Below are positions 46,421 through 58,608 of a stretch of DNA of 64,000 bases, one piece after another. The notes beneath the pieces were generated by a model. That model was given only the letters and a program-made list of their open reading frames with translations. It made no database searches and was not told the DNA's origin. Source of the stretch: Silene latifolia (lineage: Eukaryota > Streptophyta > Magnoliopsida > Caryophyllales > Caryophyllaceae). Positions within the stretch are counted from its first letter, which is position 1, and the number at the start of each line of letters is the position of its first letter. The position numbers and the translations under genes were made by a program. The stretch spans positions 47,762,002 through 47,826,001 of the forward strand of contig NC_133528.1 of assembly GCF_048544455.1 (NCBI RefSeq). Direction: 5' to 3'.

Positions 46421-47224
46421 GAAGTAGTACTAGCAAAATTTATGTCAATCAAATAAACATTTAAAGAAGAAGGTCCCATTAGATGTCCCACAACTAACTT
46501 GTTAATTCTTCAATAATTTGGGGTAGTTTTTTTTCTAGCGTCCAACAATTAAGACAATGGAAACTTTATCGGTCGGGATTGATAGGTTTAGTATCGTTAT
46601 TGTCAATAACTTTACTTTTAACATTTCCCTGTATCAATTCCATTCTAATTTTACTTCTTTGAACTTCGTCCTTTTCTTAACGGTTTAAGAAAATGCTCCC
46701 ACTCATTTCAATGAGTCTTTGCTTAGAGAAGCAAAATTGAATTTCATGAAGACTACTCTTCAATTCATTTGTTTAGTCTTAAAACTTTCATTGAAGTGGT
46801 TGCGGTATTTTGGTCAATTTTGATTTCAAACAAATCTAGTTACCAAAATGATGTAACGTTTCAAAATACATAACTCAATTAAGCATATGAGAAACAATTC
46901 ATTGTAAGTAGATATGTTAGTCAAGAATCAAAAACCCTTTTGATCACGAATAACTTTTATCTATACTCTTCACAAGAGATCCTTACAATGGATAATACGA
47001 GCTTTTTAGAAGAAAATTTAAATTTTGTCTTTAGTTACGATGTTTTAATGGAGATTTGAACTAAAATCGAAATGATATCGTATATAAATTGAGGTAAAGA
47101 AATAGAACAACATGATAACGGAATAATGAAAACAAAACATTTATCGTTATAATAATACTTGTAAATAATTTAACAAGTAAAGCATTTACATAGTGACCTC
47201 TACCCAACTATGATAAATGATTCC

Positions 47225-47505
47225 AAGATCCAAATTCATATTAACTTGGGCACGGTGTAGCCGATTCATCCCTTATCAAAATAACTCGGTGGATTAATTC
47301 TTTAATCGATTCTACTTTTAGAACTCTTGGTCGATAAAATTACATTAATATTTATCTTTAGCCCAAAACACATCCGGCTATGGTCGAGAATACTTTTGTT
47401 GAGTTCAACCCAAATTTCGAATAAATGTGTCCATGATCCAAATCCACATCAACTTGGGCACGGTGTAGCCGATTCATCCCTTATCGACATGAATTCGGTG
47501 GATAG
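47225..47505 (-). repeat. Duplicated block of about 75 bp in the Copia leader
   Basis: GATCCAAATTCATATTAACT...GGGCACGGTGTAGCCGATTC at 47227 and again at 47436, each followed by ATCCCTTATC and a TCGGTGGAT-like word. The same pair occurs in Copia-B at about 33200 and 33409, so it predates both insertions. Confidence 0.8.
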
Positions 47506-49294
47506 ACATTTATCACCCACTTCCCCTATGTAACAAGGTTTGTACCCCGGTGTGGCCGAGCGCACTCCCTCACGAAATAGGTTTTCATGGTTTCTACTTT
47601 TTGGTAAGGCTAAGTCTCAATTGTTTATTTTAGCGAGAGGTCATGGCAATTTATTATCTATCACGTTTTAAGTGAACTAAAGCGGTGAAATACGATAATT
47701 TTAATTAACACGGTCGATAAACTCGATTTAAAATGCATGTTTAGTTATGGCGATTTAGCGATGCATGCAACATATAAATAAAATGCAAAGCATAAAATAA
47801 TAAAATCCTAGTATTGCCTTCCTAAAAATAGTAAATCTAATAAATTATTACAAATTCGGAAACCAACTCCTTTGGTCCCTTGAACTTCGGTCTTGGCACG
47901 CATTTCAAGGCAACACTTTCTTTGATGGATCGCCTTCTCGAATGGCACCGTCTTCAAGGAACTCCGGAATAATTAAATTACAAAATGAATTACATAATTT
48001 TCTATTATACATTTGTAATTAAAAATAAATCTATTAGATTACAAAACGGTGATACGAGATCACAATAATTACAACCGAATCGATATTCCCATACATTTCG
48101 GGTAGTACCAATTAAAACTAAGGCCATACTAAGTAAAATTACATAATTCAAAAATTACATAAAATTAAAATATGACAATCATAAATAAAATGCAGCATTA
48201 TAATATGTATGAACATGCTAGATTTTATGCTAAATCGCCTTTTAAGAGCCAATATCGTATATTTATCGGTTTTCATGGATTTGCGTGATTATAACTTGTT
48301 AAAATCACAATAATTACATAAATTCATATTTATGTACAAGTTAATTACCCTAACCATCTTAGGACTCAAAAATTAGTCTCCACTAATATTTTGACAATAA
48401 TTAAACTTGATTTCTTAATATTGTTCATAAATGGACCCAAAAATACAAAATTATGCTATAAACTTCAAATTAAATTATAAAAATTTCAAATAATTTCGAA
48501 ATTTGAAATTTAAACTCATGAACATTCTGGAAAAAATACCATGACACTCATAATGTTCAAAACTTAGGTTAAAAATTTCGAAAATTTATCGAGAAAAACA
48601 ATGTTGCGGTTTATCGGTTTTAACAATTATGACCATAAAATATGAGAAAAATTATTTTCATCAACTTTTCACTTTTATATCTGAAATATATGATAAAATG
48701 CAACATGTGACGTTTTCCGTTTAGTCATGATGTATGTTTTAGCATTATTACTAATTATAGTCACTATTTATGTGATTTTTCATCAAAAATTCATAAATCA
48801 TGCATAAAGACTTCATTATAGCCAAATATTTTACACACATCTTGTAAAATTGCATGTGACAATATACTAAATTTACATGACCAAATTCGAAATATAACTC
48901 ATATTAACCTATTTATCCATTTAAATACGATTTTAACTTATAAAATTCATAATTCGAGCAAACAACTTATTTTAACATGAAAATTTACAGGCCATCAGTA
49001 GATAATATATGTGAAAACATATCCAAAAACCACTGAAAAATTCGAAGTTTAGCTATTTTTCGTCCAAAATTGACATTTTTATCATGAAAATCACATTTTA
49101 ATGCCAATAATATATAAAATGAACAATAAAATCCATAAATAAACCAAAATGTCCTAAAAATCACTTAGGACCAGAAAATTTTAACATGCAAAGTTATTTT
49201 TAGGTTTATCTTCATAAATCCAAATTAATTAGTTTTGTATGTTAATCTTATAACTCGGAAAAACCATAAACCGATTTGCATGCAAACAACCTAA

Positions 49295-49307
49295 GGCTCT
49301 GATACCA
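49295..49307 (-). other. Copia-C primer-binding site, tRNA-Met
   Basis: TGGTATCAGAGCC on the minus strand, 2 nt after the LTR end. Intact, unlike Copia-B. Confidence 0.92.
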
Positions 49308-49309
49308 CT

Positions 49310-50590
49310 TGTTAGGATTCATTAATCTCATAAGATTACATATTCATATATGAAATAATTAATTTAGTCATAAAATAAATGCTAGATCTTATGCATGCAA
49401 ACTAAAACAAGATAAGAGAAGAAATCGTCTTTCTTACTTTGGGATTTCGGATCAAAAGGGCACCAACAAATTCACCTATTTGTTAGTTCTTGAGCTTTCC
49501 TTATAATGGATGAACAAGGTTCAAATTAGAACCTCTCCCAAAAGCATATACCCAAGGTGTTACTCTTAATAATTAATAATATTATGAACTAGTAATATTA
49601 TTAATCTAGCTTAAACATGACTCAAAATATTTATTTTGTTCTCCTCTATTTCGGTTTAGAGGAGAGAATTTTGTGGTTTTTCTTTCTCTAAAATGTCTCA
49701 CAAATTGTAGAGAGAATTACTTTTCTTAAACTAGAAAATATTAGGTAAAGTTAGAGAATGAATGATAGATGGAAAAACCCTCTATCTTTCTTCTAAAAAC
49801 CGGTGGGGTGGGAGGATAAAGGGGCCAATGCATGAGCTTGTGTTCTTCTAAAGATTAACTAGGCATGCAAGGCTAAGACTATGGTTAATTATTGTGTTTT
49901 CCACTTAAAAATAATTAACACAATTTTCAACCATAATCCCCTCCAATTTTCGGCACATATATAAAATGGGAGGTCCATTTTATTTTGTCATTTGTCAATT
50001 GTAACATATGTGACATATTACTTGACATATGAAATTGTAATGTATTTTTAACATATTAAAAATCAACATACTCATAAAATATGTCATATACAAAATCGAC
50101 TAGTAATTCGTAATTACTTGTACCAAAACGGTTTATCAAATTATAAATTACAACGTCTTGTATTTATAATAATTATTCATTCAATTTCAATTTTAATTGT
50201 TTCGTAAACAATAATTTTATCCAAGTAATAAAACAATTCGATTACTTAGACCGTATCTAATTTAATCGAATTACAATAAGACACGTTAACTTTACTCACA
50301 AAATCATCCGTCAATTTTAAGCAATTTAATCAACTCGTATCGGCATACGATTAATTAAATAATCATTTAAGAGCGTCATCCTTTAGGTATGACCTAAGGG
50401 GATCAACTGATCACCACCGTCGCACGACAGTAATGTCAAACTCTAGCCAGCCAATCATTACCGATATGTGTGGACCAGTTGACTGTAAAATATTACATCT
50501 CACATGTATTCTTAAAATGAGATTTAAACATGTGATCATCATGATCGATAGTTGTGATCGCATTATTGTCGGAGGACACATATTCCAACA
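49310..50590 (-). repeat. Copia-C 5' LTR (1281 bp)
   Basis: Same ends and length as 41850-43130. Minus-strand TATAAATA at 50161-50168. Confidence 0.95.
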
Positions 50591-50595
50591 TCTAA

Positions 50596-51562
50596 TTCCA
50601 AAATTTTCAAACCCCCTATAAATTTCAACCTAAAATAAACACATTTATAAACTAAAATAGAAACTAAGAAAGAATAAAAGAGAGATGTGCAATGTAAGAC
50701 CACATTCTTTAAACAAAACCAACAAATTTCTGACTCACCATTTGTAAAAACCCCAAAAAACCCAAAATATTAAGCATAAAACCAAAAAACCTAATAACAC
50801 AAAATAAAAATATGTAAAACAAAAGTAAGGAGAAAACCTGGAAAATTGAAGGAAAAAACAAAGGGAACATGGTGGTTCAAGTTACTGGCAGCGAAAATAA
50901 CAGCTGGTTGAGTCTTAATCAAGTTAATAGATCAATTTTTGATGTGTGTGGCATTGCTGGAAAAAAAAACAAAAAAAAACGTTCAAACAACAATGAGAAT
51001 CTTATTTAGAAAACAAGAATGAGACTATATCGCAACATCGACACTGAACTTCAAAATCCAAGTGATCAATGTCAATCAAATTCACAAAACAAAACTCAAC
51101 AAATGAAGGATCGCACACCATCTGTTCATCATACTCTAATCCTATACAATTAATATGCTAACAGATAACAGGAATGACAAATAATTGGGCAAAACAGTGC
51201 TAAACCACCAAATTAAAAATTGCCCAAACCCTTTCTGAAGTCAAATCAAAACACACGGGAGTGAAAAGTTTCAAGTTTGAAGGCAAGTAGACCAAATTGC
51301 ACATCAACATCAATTATGGACATAATTATATAATCAAAATTTTCAATCTTTCAATAAACCAAATCAAACTAAGAACACATTAATTTGACCCTAACATGAA
51401 ACAATAACTTCTGATGATAATCACATAATTTCAATTTTGTTTGAAATTATACTATTCTGATTCTGATCTATAAATGTATGAAGATTCGATAATTGTAATA
51501 AGAACGATTAAGAAAATACCAGATTAATGGTGGATTAAAAAGGATGGGAAATAAAGACTTAC
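50596..51562 (-). other. Host locus, probable first intron, with one possible small exon
   Basis: AT-rich. On the minus strand a CCAG acceptor at 50957 and a CAG|GTTTTC donor at 50837 would define a 119-nt exon (50838-50956) containing two ATGs. The first ATG frame stops after a few codons. Weak evidence. Confidence 0.3.
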
Positions 51563-51830
51563 CTCAAACAAAAAGGTGTCTTGTTGTCGGTAGTTTGAGA
51601 AGCAAGGAAGAAGAACGAAGGTAACGGTGAGATGAGATGATGAAGGAAAATGCAGATGATGAAAGGAGATGATGGGATCGGTAGGAGGAAGTATGCGTAA
51701 AAAGAACAAAATGAATAGGAGAGCAAAAGAAGAAAATGAGTGGAGGAGAGGAATCGATAGGCCCAAGTGTTGGTAGTAAGGAGTAAAATTTGGAGCAGGC
51801 CCATATTCATTCCGCAAGTATGCTCAACAA
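51563..51830 (-). other. Probable 5' UTR exon of the minus-strand host gene
   Basis: A pyrimidine-rich, CTT/TCC-rich minus-strand stretch that ends in an excellent donor (GAG|GTAAGTC, boundary 51563). Plant 5' leaders often look like this. Frames through it are low-complexity (Ser/Leu/Phe) and unlikely to be protein. It would be the promoter-proximal end of a gene reading toward 16782, over 34 kb away because of the TE insertions. Confidence 0.45.
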
Positions 51831-53383
51831 CCAGCCCAAACCCACATAAGCAGCACTATTCATTCAATGAGTTACTATTCATTAGTAAATATTAACTATC
51901 CCCTTACACCTTTTATGATGAGAAGCTTGTAAGGCCCAAAATAAAGTATTGACAGTCCCAAATATAGGTCCCAGGCCTTCGGTACACACACCCAAACCCG
52001 CACAAAGTAGCCCAACCCGATTCCGTGACCTTATTCATTATACAAGTTACTATTCATTATTGAATAGTAAGTTGGTGCTCACACTTTTAAGAAAGGTGTA
52101 AGATATGATATGATGATGTATCCTCCGTATCCTCCCAATTGGTAGTCTCCTGCTCCATTAGAGGCGCTCTTTGCCTGCGGATTATTTTCGATTTTTAGTT
52201 TATTTATATATATAAATATAAATGCACCCTACTGTCATCGCCTCTGCCTTTTCGGGTTCAAGGACTTTATACTTGCCTTTTGTGTTCTTGGCTGGTCATT
52301 AATTTCTCCTATAGTTCATCAAAGCGGAAAGTGTTATTCGCCTGAAGTTTTCTTTCGGTTTCAAAAATATACTTGTGCATCTGGAAAAGCAATTGCAAAA
52401 TAGAAAAGAAGGATTCACCTATGGTCTTTCGGTTTCAAAAATATACTTTTGCAACTGGAAAAGCATTTGCTATACCCAAAATGCATTTTCTCCTGTTTTT
52501 GATTTTTTTTTTACAGTTGCATTTTCTCCTCTTGTATTCACCTATGGTCTTTTGTTGTAAATGAGTAGACGACCGAGTTGAGGAATTGGTGTTTTTAGCA
52601 CAAAATTATCTGTTGATGATGGATCTAATCATTGATAAAGTATTTGCGATGGAAAAACTGGCTATTTTGAAATTTCTGTCACAATGTAAACGTCAAAATT
52701 ATTTCACCAACCCATTTTCTGAGGGATGTGACACCCGTTGTAACATTCTTTAGCAAATTAACCTACTTGTATGTATTGTAGTGATGTAATCTCAAGTTGT
52801 ATGCAATTATGAAAATTATATTGAATATTGTACTCGTAATGGATAGTGGAGGATTGGTAACATACGAGTATTTTATTTAGGGTCGTGCTTTTTCACATAC
52901 GAATTTTAATCTTTCATATACGCCTTTTACAATATTACTCTTATCATTTTTTCCCCTCCCTTACTCGATTGATTTTTTTTAATCTCTATTTCCTTCACAA
53001 CCAACAGGCCCCACAACAACCCACCCTTTGGCCGATCATGTTCCAGCCGACAGTACCTGTTTGTTTGGAAACAAGCACAATACTTAAGGTACCCTGGAGG
53101 TCGTAGCTACCCTCCTACACTTTGTGATCCACTCTTTAATGTCAGGGTTTGAGCCACGGTTGTAGATGCGTAATCTAATAAACAAGCGCTAAATTACTTA
53201 TAATAATTTAGCACTCAAGGATGAATGATATAATTCTTAAACTTAAACACAAGAATCTCCAATAACACAACATCAACCAAAGTCCTTACAAGAGTACTTG
53301 TAGATGCTAAATTACAAACTAAGGGATAGATGGCATATTACCTCCATGATCGGATGGGCTCGCCGTGCTAAGACTAATTGTAA
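51831..53383. other. Intergenic; no gene recognised
   Basis: Contains a weak inverted repeat (CCCCTTACACCTTTT near 51900 and AAGAAAGGTGTAAG near 52090, each near TTACTATTCATTA words). It also has a partial direct repeat around 52340-52560 (CACCTATGGTCTTTCGG, TTTCAAAAATATACTT). No sustained coding. Confidence 0.45.
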
Positions 53384-53388
53384 TACCC

Positions 53389-55253
53389 CTTATTTTATAA
53401 TTATATATTTTATATTGTTTATACGTATTATGTTATGAGACGGTATAATAAATAATAAATAATATTGATAATATTAATACTAATAATACATAATACATAA
53501 TACATGTATTATATACTCCCACCTACCATTCTACCCTTATATATACCCCCACCCATACTACTCTATCCTATCTCATTTCACTCATCACATTTCTACCACA
53601 CAAATAAGAGAGAAAAGAGAGAGATTAGAAGAGGAGAAGATTTTGTCCCTCCGCCTCGAGATCGTAAGGTAAAACCGTCTTAAAATATCATTTATATTAT
53701 TTAATTAATACCATTGACCACCGTTGACCACCAAATCTCGAGTTTGACCGAGATCTAAAAGAGGCTATGGTTGCTTTTTTGTACCGATCTTTGGACTGAG
53801 TTTTACCCGCCATCTTGGGCCTGACATGGGGTGGTGTTTGGCGGTGGTTATAGGGTAATGTGAGAGGAGTTAGTGGGTGGCGGCATATGTGGCAATATGG
53901 GGCTGTTTTGGTAGGTCAAAGAGGGGGTGACAGGTTGTTGCTCGTGTTGGTGTCGTGTGGGTGTGTGCAGGCTGTGATGTTGCTGCTGGCGTGGAGGCGC
54001 GTGCAGTGGTTGTCAGGGGGTGCCGACCACCGTGGCCAAGTGTGGTGTGAAGGTGTTCCATGGTGGTGGGAAGTGGTGGTGGTGGTGGTGGTTGGCCGTA
54101 TGTGGGTTATTTCTGGGTTGTTTTAGTAGCTCGAGAACACGGTTTAACCCGTGTTTGTGGGTGTGTTGTGAGTGTTTCAGTCGCGTTATAAGATGGGTTT
54201 TACTTAGTGTATAATGGGCATGAGTCGGGTTTTGACCCATGTGGTTGGCTAGTAATTGAGATGAGACTAAATAGCTTTAAGACGAGTTTTTATTTAATTA
54301 ATTGAATTCGTATTTTAATTTAATTATTTTAGTTAGTAATTATATTTAATTATCGTAAATAGGTGCCGACTTTATAAAGGAGCATATTTGTATCCAGTTG
54401 CTTTATTGTTTAAGAGGATTTGCTAAAAGGTAAGTTTATCCTACTCAGTTTCATTATTGTGTCTATTTGTTAAATGAGTCATTTGTCATTAATTGCATTG
54501 AGTGAGTAGGTAATTGGCATCTTGTGTGATATATTGCATTTGTTGTGTTGTCTTGTATGTCGGAGGACATAGAGGTTTGATTGGATACTTGTTATATGGA
54601 GACGGAAGGCGGTTGGGAGACCGTCTTCCGCATGAGTCGCCTCTTAGAGCTTCCCACTCCAAGAGGGATATGCACCTTAATGGCTTGAGTCACTGAGGGA
54701 CTCGTGTGGTTGAGATAAGACGTCTGGTAGGGGATCCGGTTAGCTTCCGGACCAGGTACATCTGGGCGTGTCCCGGTACATGTTTGTAGTTGTTGGTATG
54801 TCTGGCCGTGTCCCGGTACCAGTGTTGTTATCGGTATGTCTGGGCGTGTCCCGGTACCGTGGTGGTTGCGTGGTGGTTTTTTGGTAGCGTGTCATTAATA
54901 TCATAAGCATGTTGCATATTCACACACTTGAGTCGTGTCATACTTTATTTCCGAGATGGCCTGTGTCGATCCATATGATATTTTCGATTATATGGGGAGC
55001 AGGTTAAGTACATGTTTTGCTTGTTGACGTGATCAGGATTTGGGCCGTGCTTTGGACTCGGGGTCGAGTAGTGTAGCAGTGACATAGTCTTAGACGAGTT
55101 GTATTTCATTTATTCATTCATGGTTATGTAATTAACTAAACTTGTTATTTATTTAATGAAGTTTCTTAATTGTAATTCCGATTTAACTGCCTCGAGAAAC
55201 CGAGATGGTAACATCTCCCAATTACCTTGGCCGGGTAAGAAGGGGGTGTTAGA
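53389..55253 (+). repeat. 5' LTR of the deleted gypsy element (1865 bp)
   Basis: Includes GT-rich stretches (GGTGGTGGTGG near 54070) and a tandem block with TCTGGGCGTGTCCCGGTAC at 54761, 54801 and 54839. It ends with CCTTGGCCGGGTAAGAAGGG. All have counterparts in the 3' copy. Confidence 0.9.
54761..54860 (+). repeat. 39-40 bp tandem repeat, three copies, in the LTR
   Basis: Core GTCTGGGCGTGTCCCGGTAC, repeated in the 3' LTR at 56648, 56687 and 56727 with slightly different spacers. Confidence 0.85.
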
Positions 55254-55256
55254 AAG

Positions 55257-55268
55257 TGGTATCAGAGC
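55257..55268 (+). other. Primer-binding site, tRNA-Met
   Basis: TGGTATCAGAGC, 3 nt after the LTR end; sets the element's orientation as +. Confidence 0.9.
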
Positions 55269-55592
55269 GAAGATTTTTGAACCTAAACCAATGAGCCAAA
55301 ATGAATATAGGAATATCTAATAAAATGAACCCGGCATGAGTACAATAGGAGGTCAGTTTTGGGTGAGAAGGATCCCTCATTTCAAAACTAGATCCTATTG
55401 TTCAGTTGGTCACTACATGGGTGGTTATGAGTCGGGTAACGTGAAGTGAAACGTTGCATGATTATACTTGTGTTATAGTTTCGTTGAACATCATGCATGA
55501 TATAAAGGTTGAGTGGTGAGTGATAACATGTGATAGTGGAAATGATGGAATTTGAATGTTTACTTGAGTGAGATATATGTGATACGAGTAGA

Positions 55593-57190
55593 AGTAAAAC
55601 CGTCTTAAACTAGCATTTATATTATTTAATTAATACCATTGACCACCGTTGACCATCAAATCTCGAGTTTGACCGAGATCTAAAAGAGGCTATGGTGGCT
55701 GTTTTGTATCGATCTTTGGACTGAGTTTTACCCGTCGTCTTGGGCCCGACCTGGGGGTGGTTTTGGGCGGTGTTTATAGGGAGATGTGAGGGGAGTTAGT
55801 GGGTGGTCGTGGGTGGCGGCATAGGTGCAATATCGGGCTGTTTTGGTAGGTGAAAGAGGGGGTGACGAGTTGTTGCTTGTGTTGGTGTCGTGTGGGTGTG
55901 TGCAGGCCGTGATATTGCTGCTCGCGTGGAAGCACGTGTGGTGGTTGTCAGGGGGTGCCGACCATCATGCCCAGGTTTGGTGTGAAGGTGGTCCACGGTG
56001 GTGGGAAGTGGTGGTGGTGGTTGGCCGTATGTGGGTTATTTCCGGGGTTGTTTTAGTGGCTCGAGAACACGGTTTAACCCGTGTTTGTGGGTGTGTTGTG
56101 AGTGTTTGAGTTGAGTTTTGACCCATGTGGTTGGCTAGTAATTGACACGGGATTTAAATAGCTTTAAGATGAGTTTTTATTTAATTAATTGAATTCGTAT
56201 TTTAATTTAATTAGATAATTTAGTAATTATATTTGATTATCGTATTTAGGTGCCGAATTTATGGAAGAGCATATTTGTATCCGGTTGCTTTATTGTTTAG
56301 CGGGATTTGCTAAAAGGTAGGTTTATCCTATTCAGTTTCATTATTGTGTCTATTTGTTAAACGAGTCATTTGTCATTAATTACATTGAGTGAGTCGGTAA
56401 TTGGCATCTTGTGTGATACATTGCATTTGTTGTGTTGTCTTGTATGTTAGAGGACATGGAGGTTTGATTGGTTACTTGTTATATGAAGATGGAATGCGGT
56501 TGGGAGACCGTCTTCCGCTTGAGTCGCCTCTTGGAGCTTCCCACTCCAAGAGGGATGTGCACATTAATGGCTTAAGTCACGGAGGGACTCGTGTGGTTGA
56601 GACACGACGTCTGGCAGGGGATCCGGTTGGCTTCCGGACCCGGTACGTCTGGGCGTGTCCCGGTACCTGTTTGTGGTTGTTGGTATGTCTGGGTGTGTGC
56701 CGGTACCAGTGTGGTTGTCAGTATGACTGGGCGTGTCACGGTACTGTGGTGGTTGTATGGTGGTTGTTTGATAATGTATCATTCATATCATAAACATGTT
56801 GCATATTCACACATTTTAGTTGTGTCACACTTTATTTATTTATTGTAACTGACGTTTTTGTGTCTGTGTAATTGTCACTTATTTCCGGGGTGGCCTGTGT
56901 CGATCCATATGATATTTCTGATCATATGGGGAGCAGGTTAAGTACAGGTTTTGCTTGTTAACGTGATCGGGATTTGGGCCGCGCTTTGGACTCGGGGTCG
57001 AGTATTGTTGCATGGGTGACACAGTCTTAGACGAGTTGTATTTCATTTATTCATTCATGGTTATGTAATTAACTAAACTTGCTATTTGTTTAATGAAGAT
57101 TCTTAATTGTAATTCTGATTTTATTACCTCGGAAAACCGAGATGGTAACATCTCCCAATTACCTTGGTCGGGTTAGAAGGGGGTGTTACA
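55593..57190 (+). repeat. Truncated 3' LTR of the deleted gypsy element
   Basis: Corresponds to about 53667-55253; the first 280 bp are missing. It carries a roughly 35-bp stretch near 56840-56880 (TTATTTATTGTAACTGACG) not present in the 5' copy. Confidence 0.88.
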
Positions 57191-57195
57191 CTAAT

Positions 57196-57687
57196 GCTAA
57201 TACTAATCTAATTTAAGACTAAGAATCTAAATTCTAAAGATACCCTAAGTTGTAGTAGTAGTAGTTGTTGTTGTTTGAGTTGTTCGGGATATCTTAGGAT
57301 GAACGCCTCTCATATATATAGGCAACATCTTCCTTTGTAACCACTCCTTAGTGGGGAGGAGGTTGAACAACCGCTGAGTCTCCTTAAAACTTCATCCAGG
57401 CGTTTGATATAGCATCTCCCAACTCAACGTTTTTCTCTTTGGACTTCGTTTATCTTCTAAATGGATCAACATGATCAGGCCCAATAACTTATTCTTCAGT
57501 GAACACGCCCACATACCCTTAAAATAATAAATTTAGTACCTTAACTAAATTAGGCGCCAATAGTACCCTATCCACCTCGACTGACCAACCAAACTTCCCA
57601 GAAACATGTACGCAAGAAGATAAAGCAACTCAATCGGAGACTTGAACCTTTGCTACCTTCTCAATCAATATCGATTATGAATATCAA
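57196..57687. other. Short unclassified stretch; no gene recognised
   Basis: Holds a GTA/GTT microsatellite (near 57255-57285) and ordinary AT-rich sequence. No sustained frame. Confidence 0.4.
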
Positions 57688-58500
57688 TCAATTATAGAAC
57701 ATGTGCCAGTGATCATCAATATGAATAAAGGTTCCTAATATGAGTTTAATGTTTAGAGGTTTAAAGTGTTCATTATCCAAACCCCTCCTAACAAATAAAG
57801 CCTTAATAATTCCATTTACCTCCTTGTCAGTCAAATCCCTATCCAAAGCGCTACTACAAATAAAATGACTTGAAATTGAACAACCAGAAATAGATGATCC
57901 TAGCAACTCTAGACCATTGGATAGAGTACCTTCAGCGCTGAAATCCTTTGGCAGCACAGTGACCATCATAAACCCCACCAGGTTCAGATCCAAAGAACCA
58001 AATTGAATTGGTTGTAAATCCTCATTGGTCACCAGGAAGTCTAACTCTGACTCCGAGAAATCTTCCATGTCCTTATCTTCGTTGCCATCACTCATCACTT
58101 GGTCATTTAACTTATCAATTGCGCTGACGCAAGCTTAACCACTAGTGTCAATCTCTTTTTTATTCACAACTTTCTCGTCCTAGACCCTGATGTCAGCCAC
58201 CATGGCTTCTTGCATTAACTGCATCTCAACCTTAGCTTTGGCGTTTGCCACCAATGCCTTAACGTGCTTTTTTTTATGACTCTTAGTCATACCTTTTCCC
58301 TCAAGAAGATTTTATTGGTTCTTCAATTCACCAAACGGCTTCCTAACCTCCCAAATGGTTTGCATTCCGTTGGAGCCTTTACTAAGACCCATGGTATCAA
58401 GATCCCTTATCCTCTTGACTGGCCGATGCTGATAGGCTGGGATCCATTTTACATGTCAGCACAACCAACCTATATGTTCTTTCACAAGTTCTTTATGCAT
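57688..58500 (-). pseudogene. Decayed reading frame, acidic protein, possibly a LINE ORF1 tail
   Basis: Not firmly recognised. Minus strand: an open frame of 136 codons (58098-57688) starting MSDGNEDKDMEDFSESELDF, acidic at the N-terminus. The same frame extends upstream with scattered stops through MTKSHKKKHVKALVANAKAK and VEMQLMQEAM. Before that, frame-shifted fragments (KWIPAYQHRPVKRIRDLDTM) faintly resemble the linker after the zinc knuckle of plant L1 ORF1 proteins. No knuckle or RRM-like part is visible. The adjacent LINE at 60732-64000 is a separate copy. Confidence 0.35.
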
Positions 58501-58608
58501 TGAACCAACCGTGCATGGCTCGGATAAACCTTTAAAACCTCCGTATGAGTCTTAAAAATAGAGATTTCATCCATTTTGCTGGGCTTTCCTTGCACAACTT
58601 CCTGGACC

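Larger units (their letters stand above)
41850..50590 (-). mobile_element. Copia-C: full-length Ty1-copia element with near-identical LTRs and collapsed pol
   Basis: Two LTRs of exactly 1281 bp, perfect TSD, intact tRNA-Met PBS (49295-49307, TGGTATCAGAGCC on the minus strand) and PPT (43131-43142). By eye the LTRs differ at about 22 positions with no indels. The interior keeps the copia order on the minus strand: long AT-rich leader, knuckle relic near 46550, protease relic near 46400, RT relic near 44750, conserved 3' segment. It is riddled with stops. The protease-to-YVDD distance is about 1.65 kb against roughly 2.6 kb expected, so most of integrase is missing. Inference: inserted recently relative to its neighbours and already enzymatically dead when mobilised. 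Confidence 0.94.
53389..57190 (+). mobile_element. Internally deleted Ty3-gypsy element (Tekay/Del-type LTR)
   Basis: TGTAATACCCC to GGGTGTTACA, flanked by CTAAT (53384-53388 and 57191-57195). The first LTR is 53389-55253, and its last bases read GTTAGA instead of GTTACA. The tRNA-Met PBS is at 55257-55268. Only about 320 bp of interior follow, and then the sequence joins the second LTR about 280 bp in, at a GTAAAACCGTC word (about 55593). So the rest of the interior, the PPT and the start of the 3' LTR are deleted. No coding sequence remains. Confidence 0.9.

Noticed and set aside
51524..51817. 97-codon minus frame starting MRNEYG
   Set aside because: Pyrimidine-rich, low complexity, and it crosses a strong splice donor at 51563; better read as a 5' leader.
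53860..56848. Frames rich in Trp, Val and Gly, in both LTR copies of the gypsy element
   Set aside because: GT-rich LTR sequence (GGTGGTGG) gives open frames by composition; both lie in non-coding LTRs.
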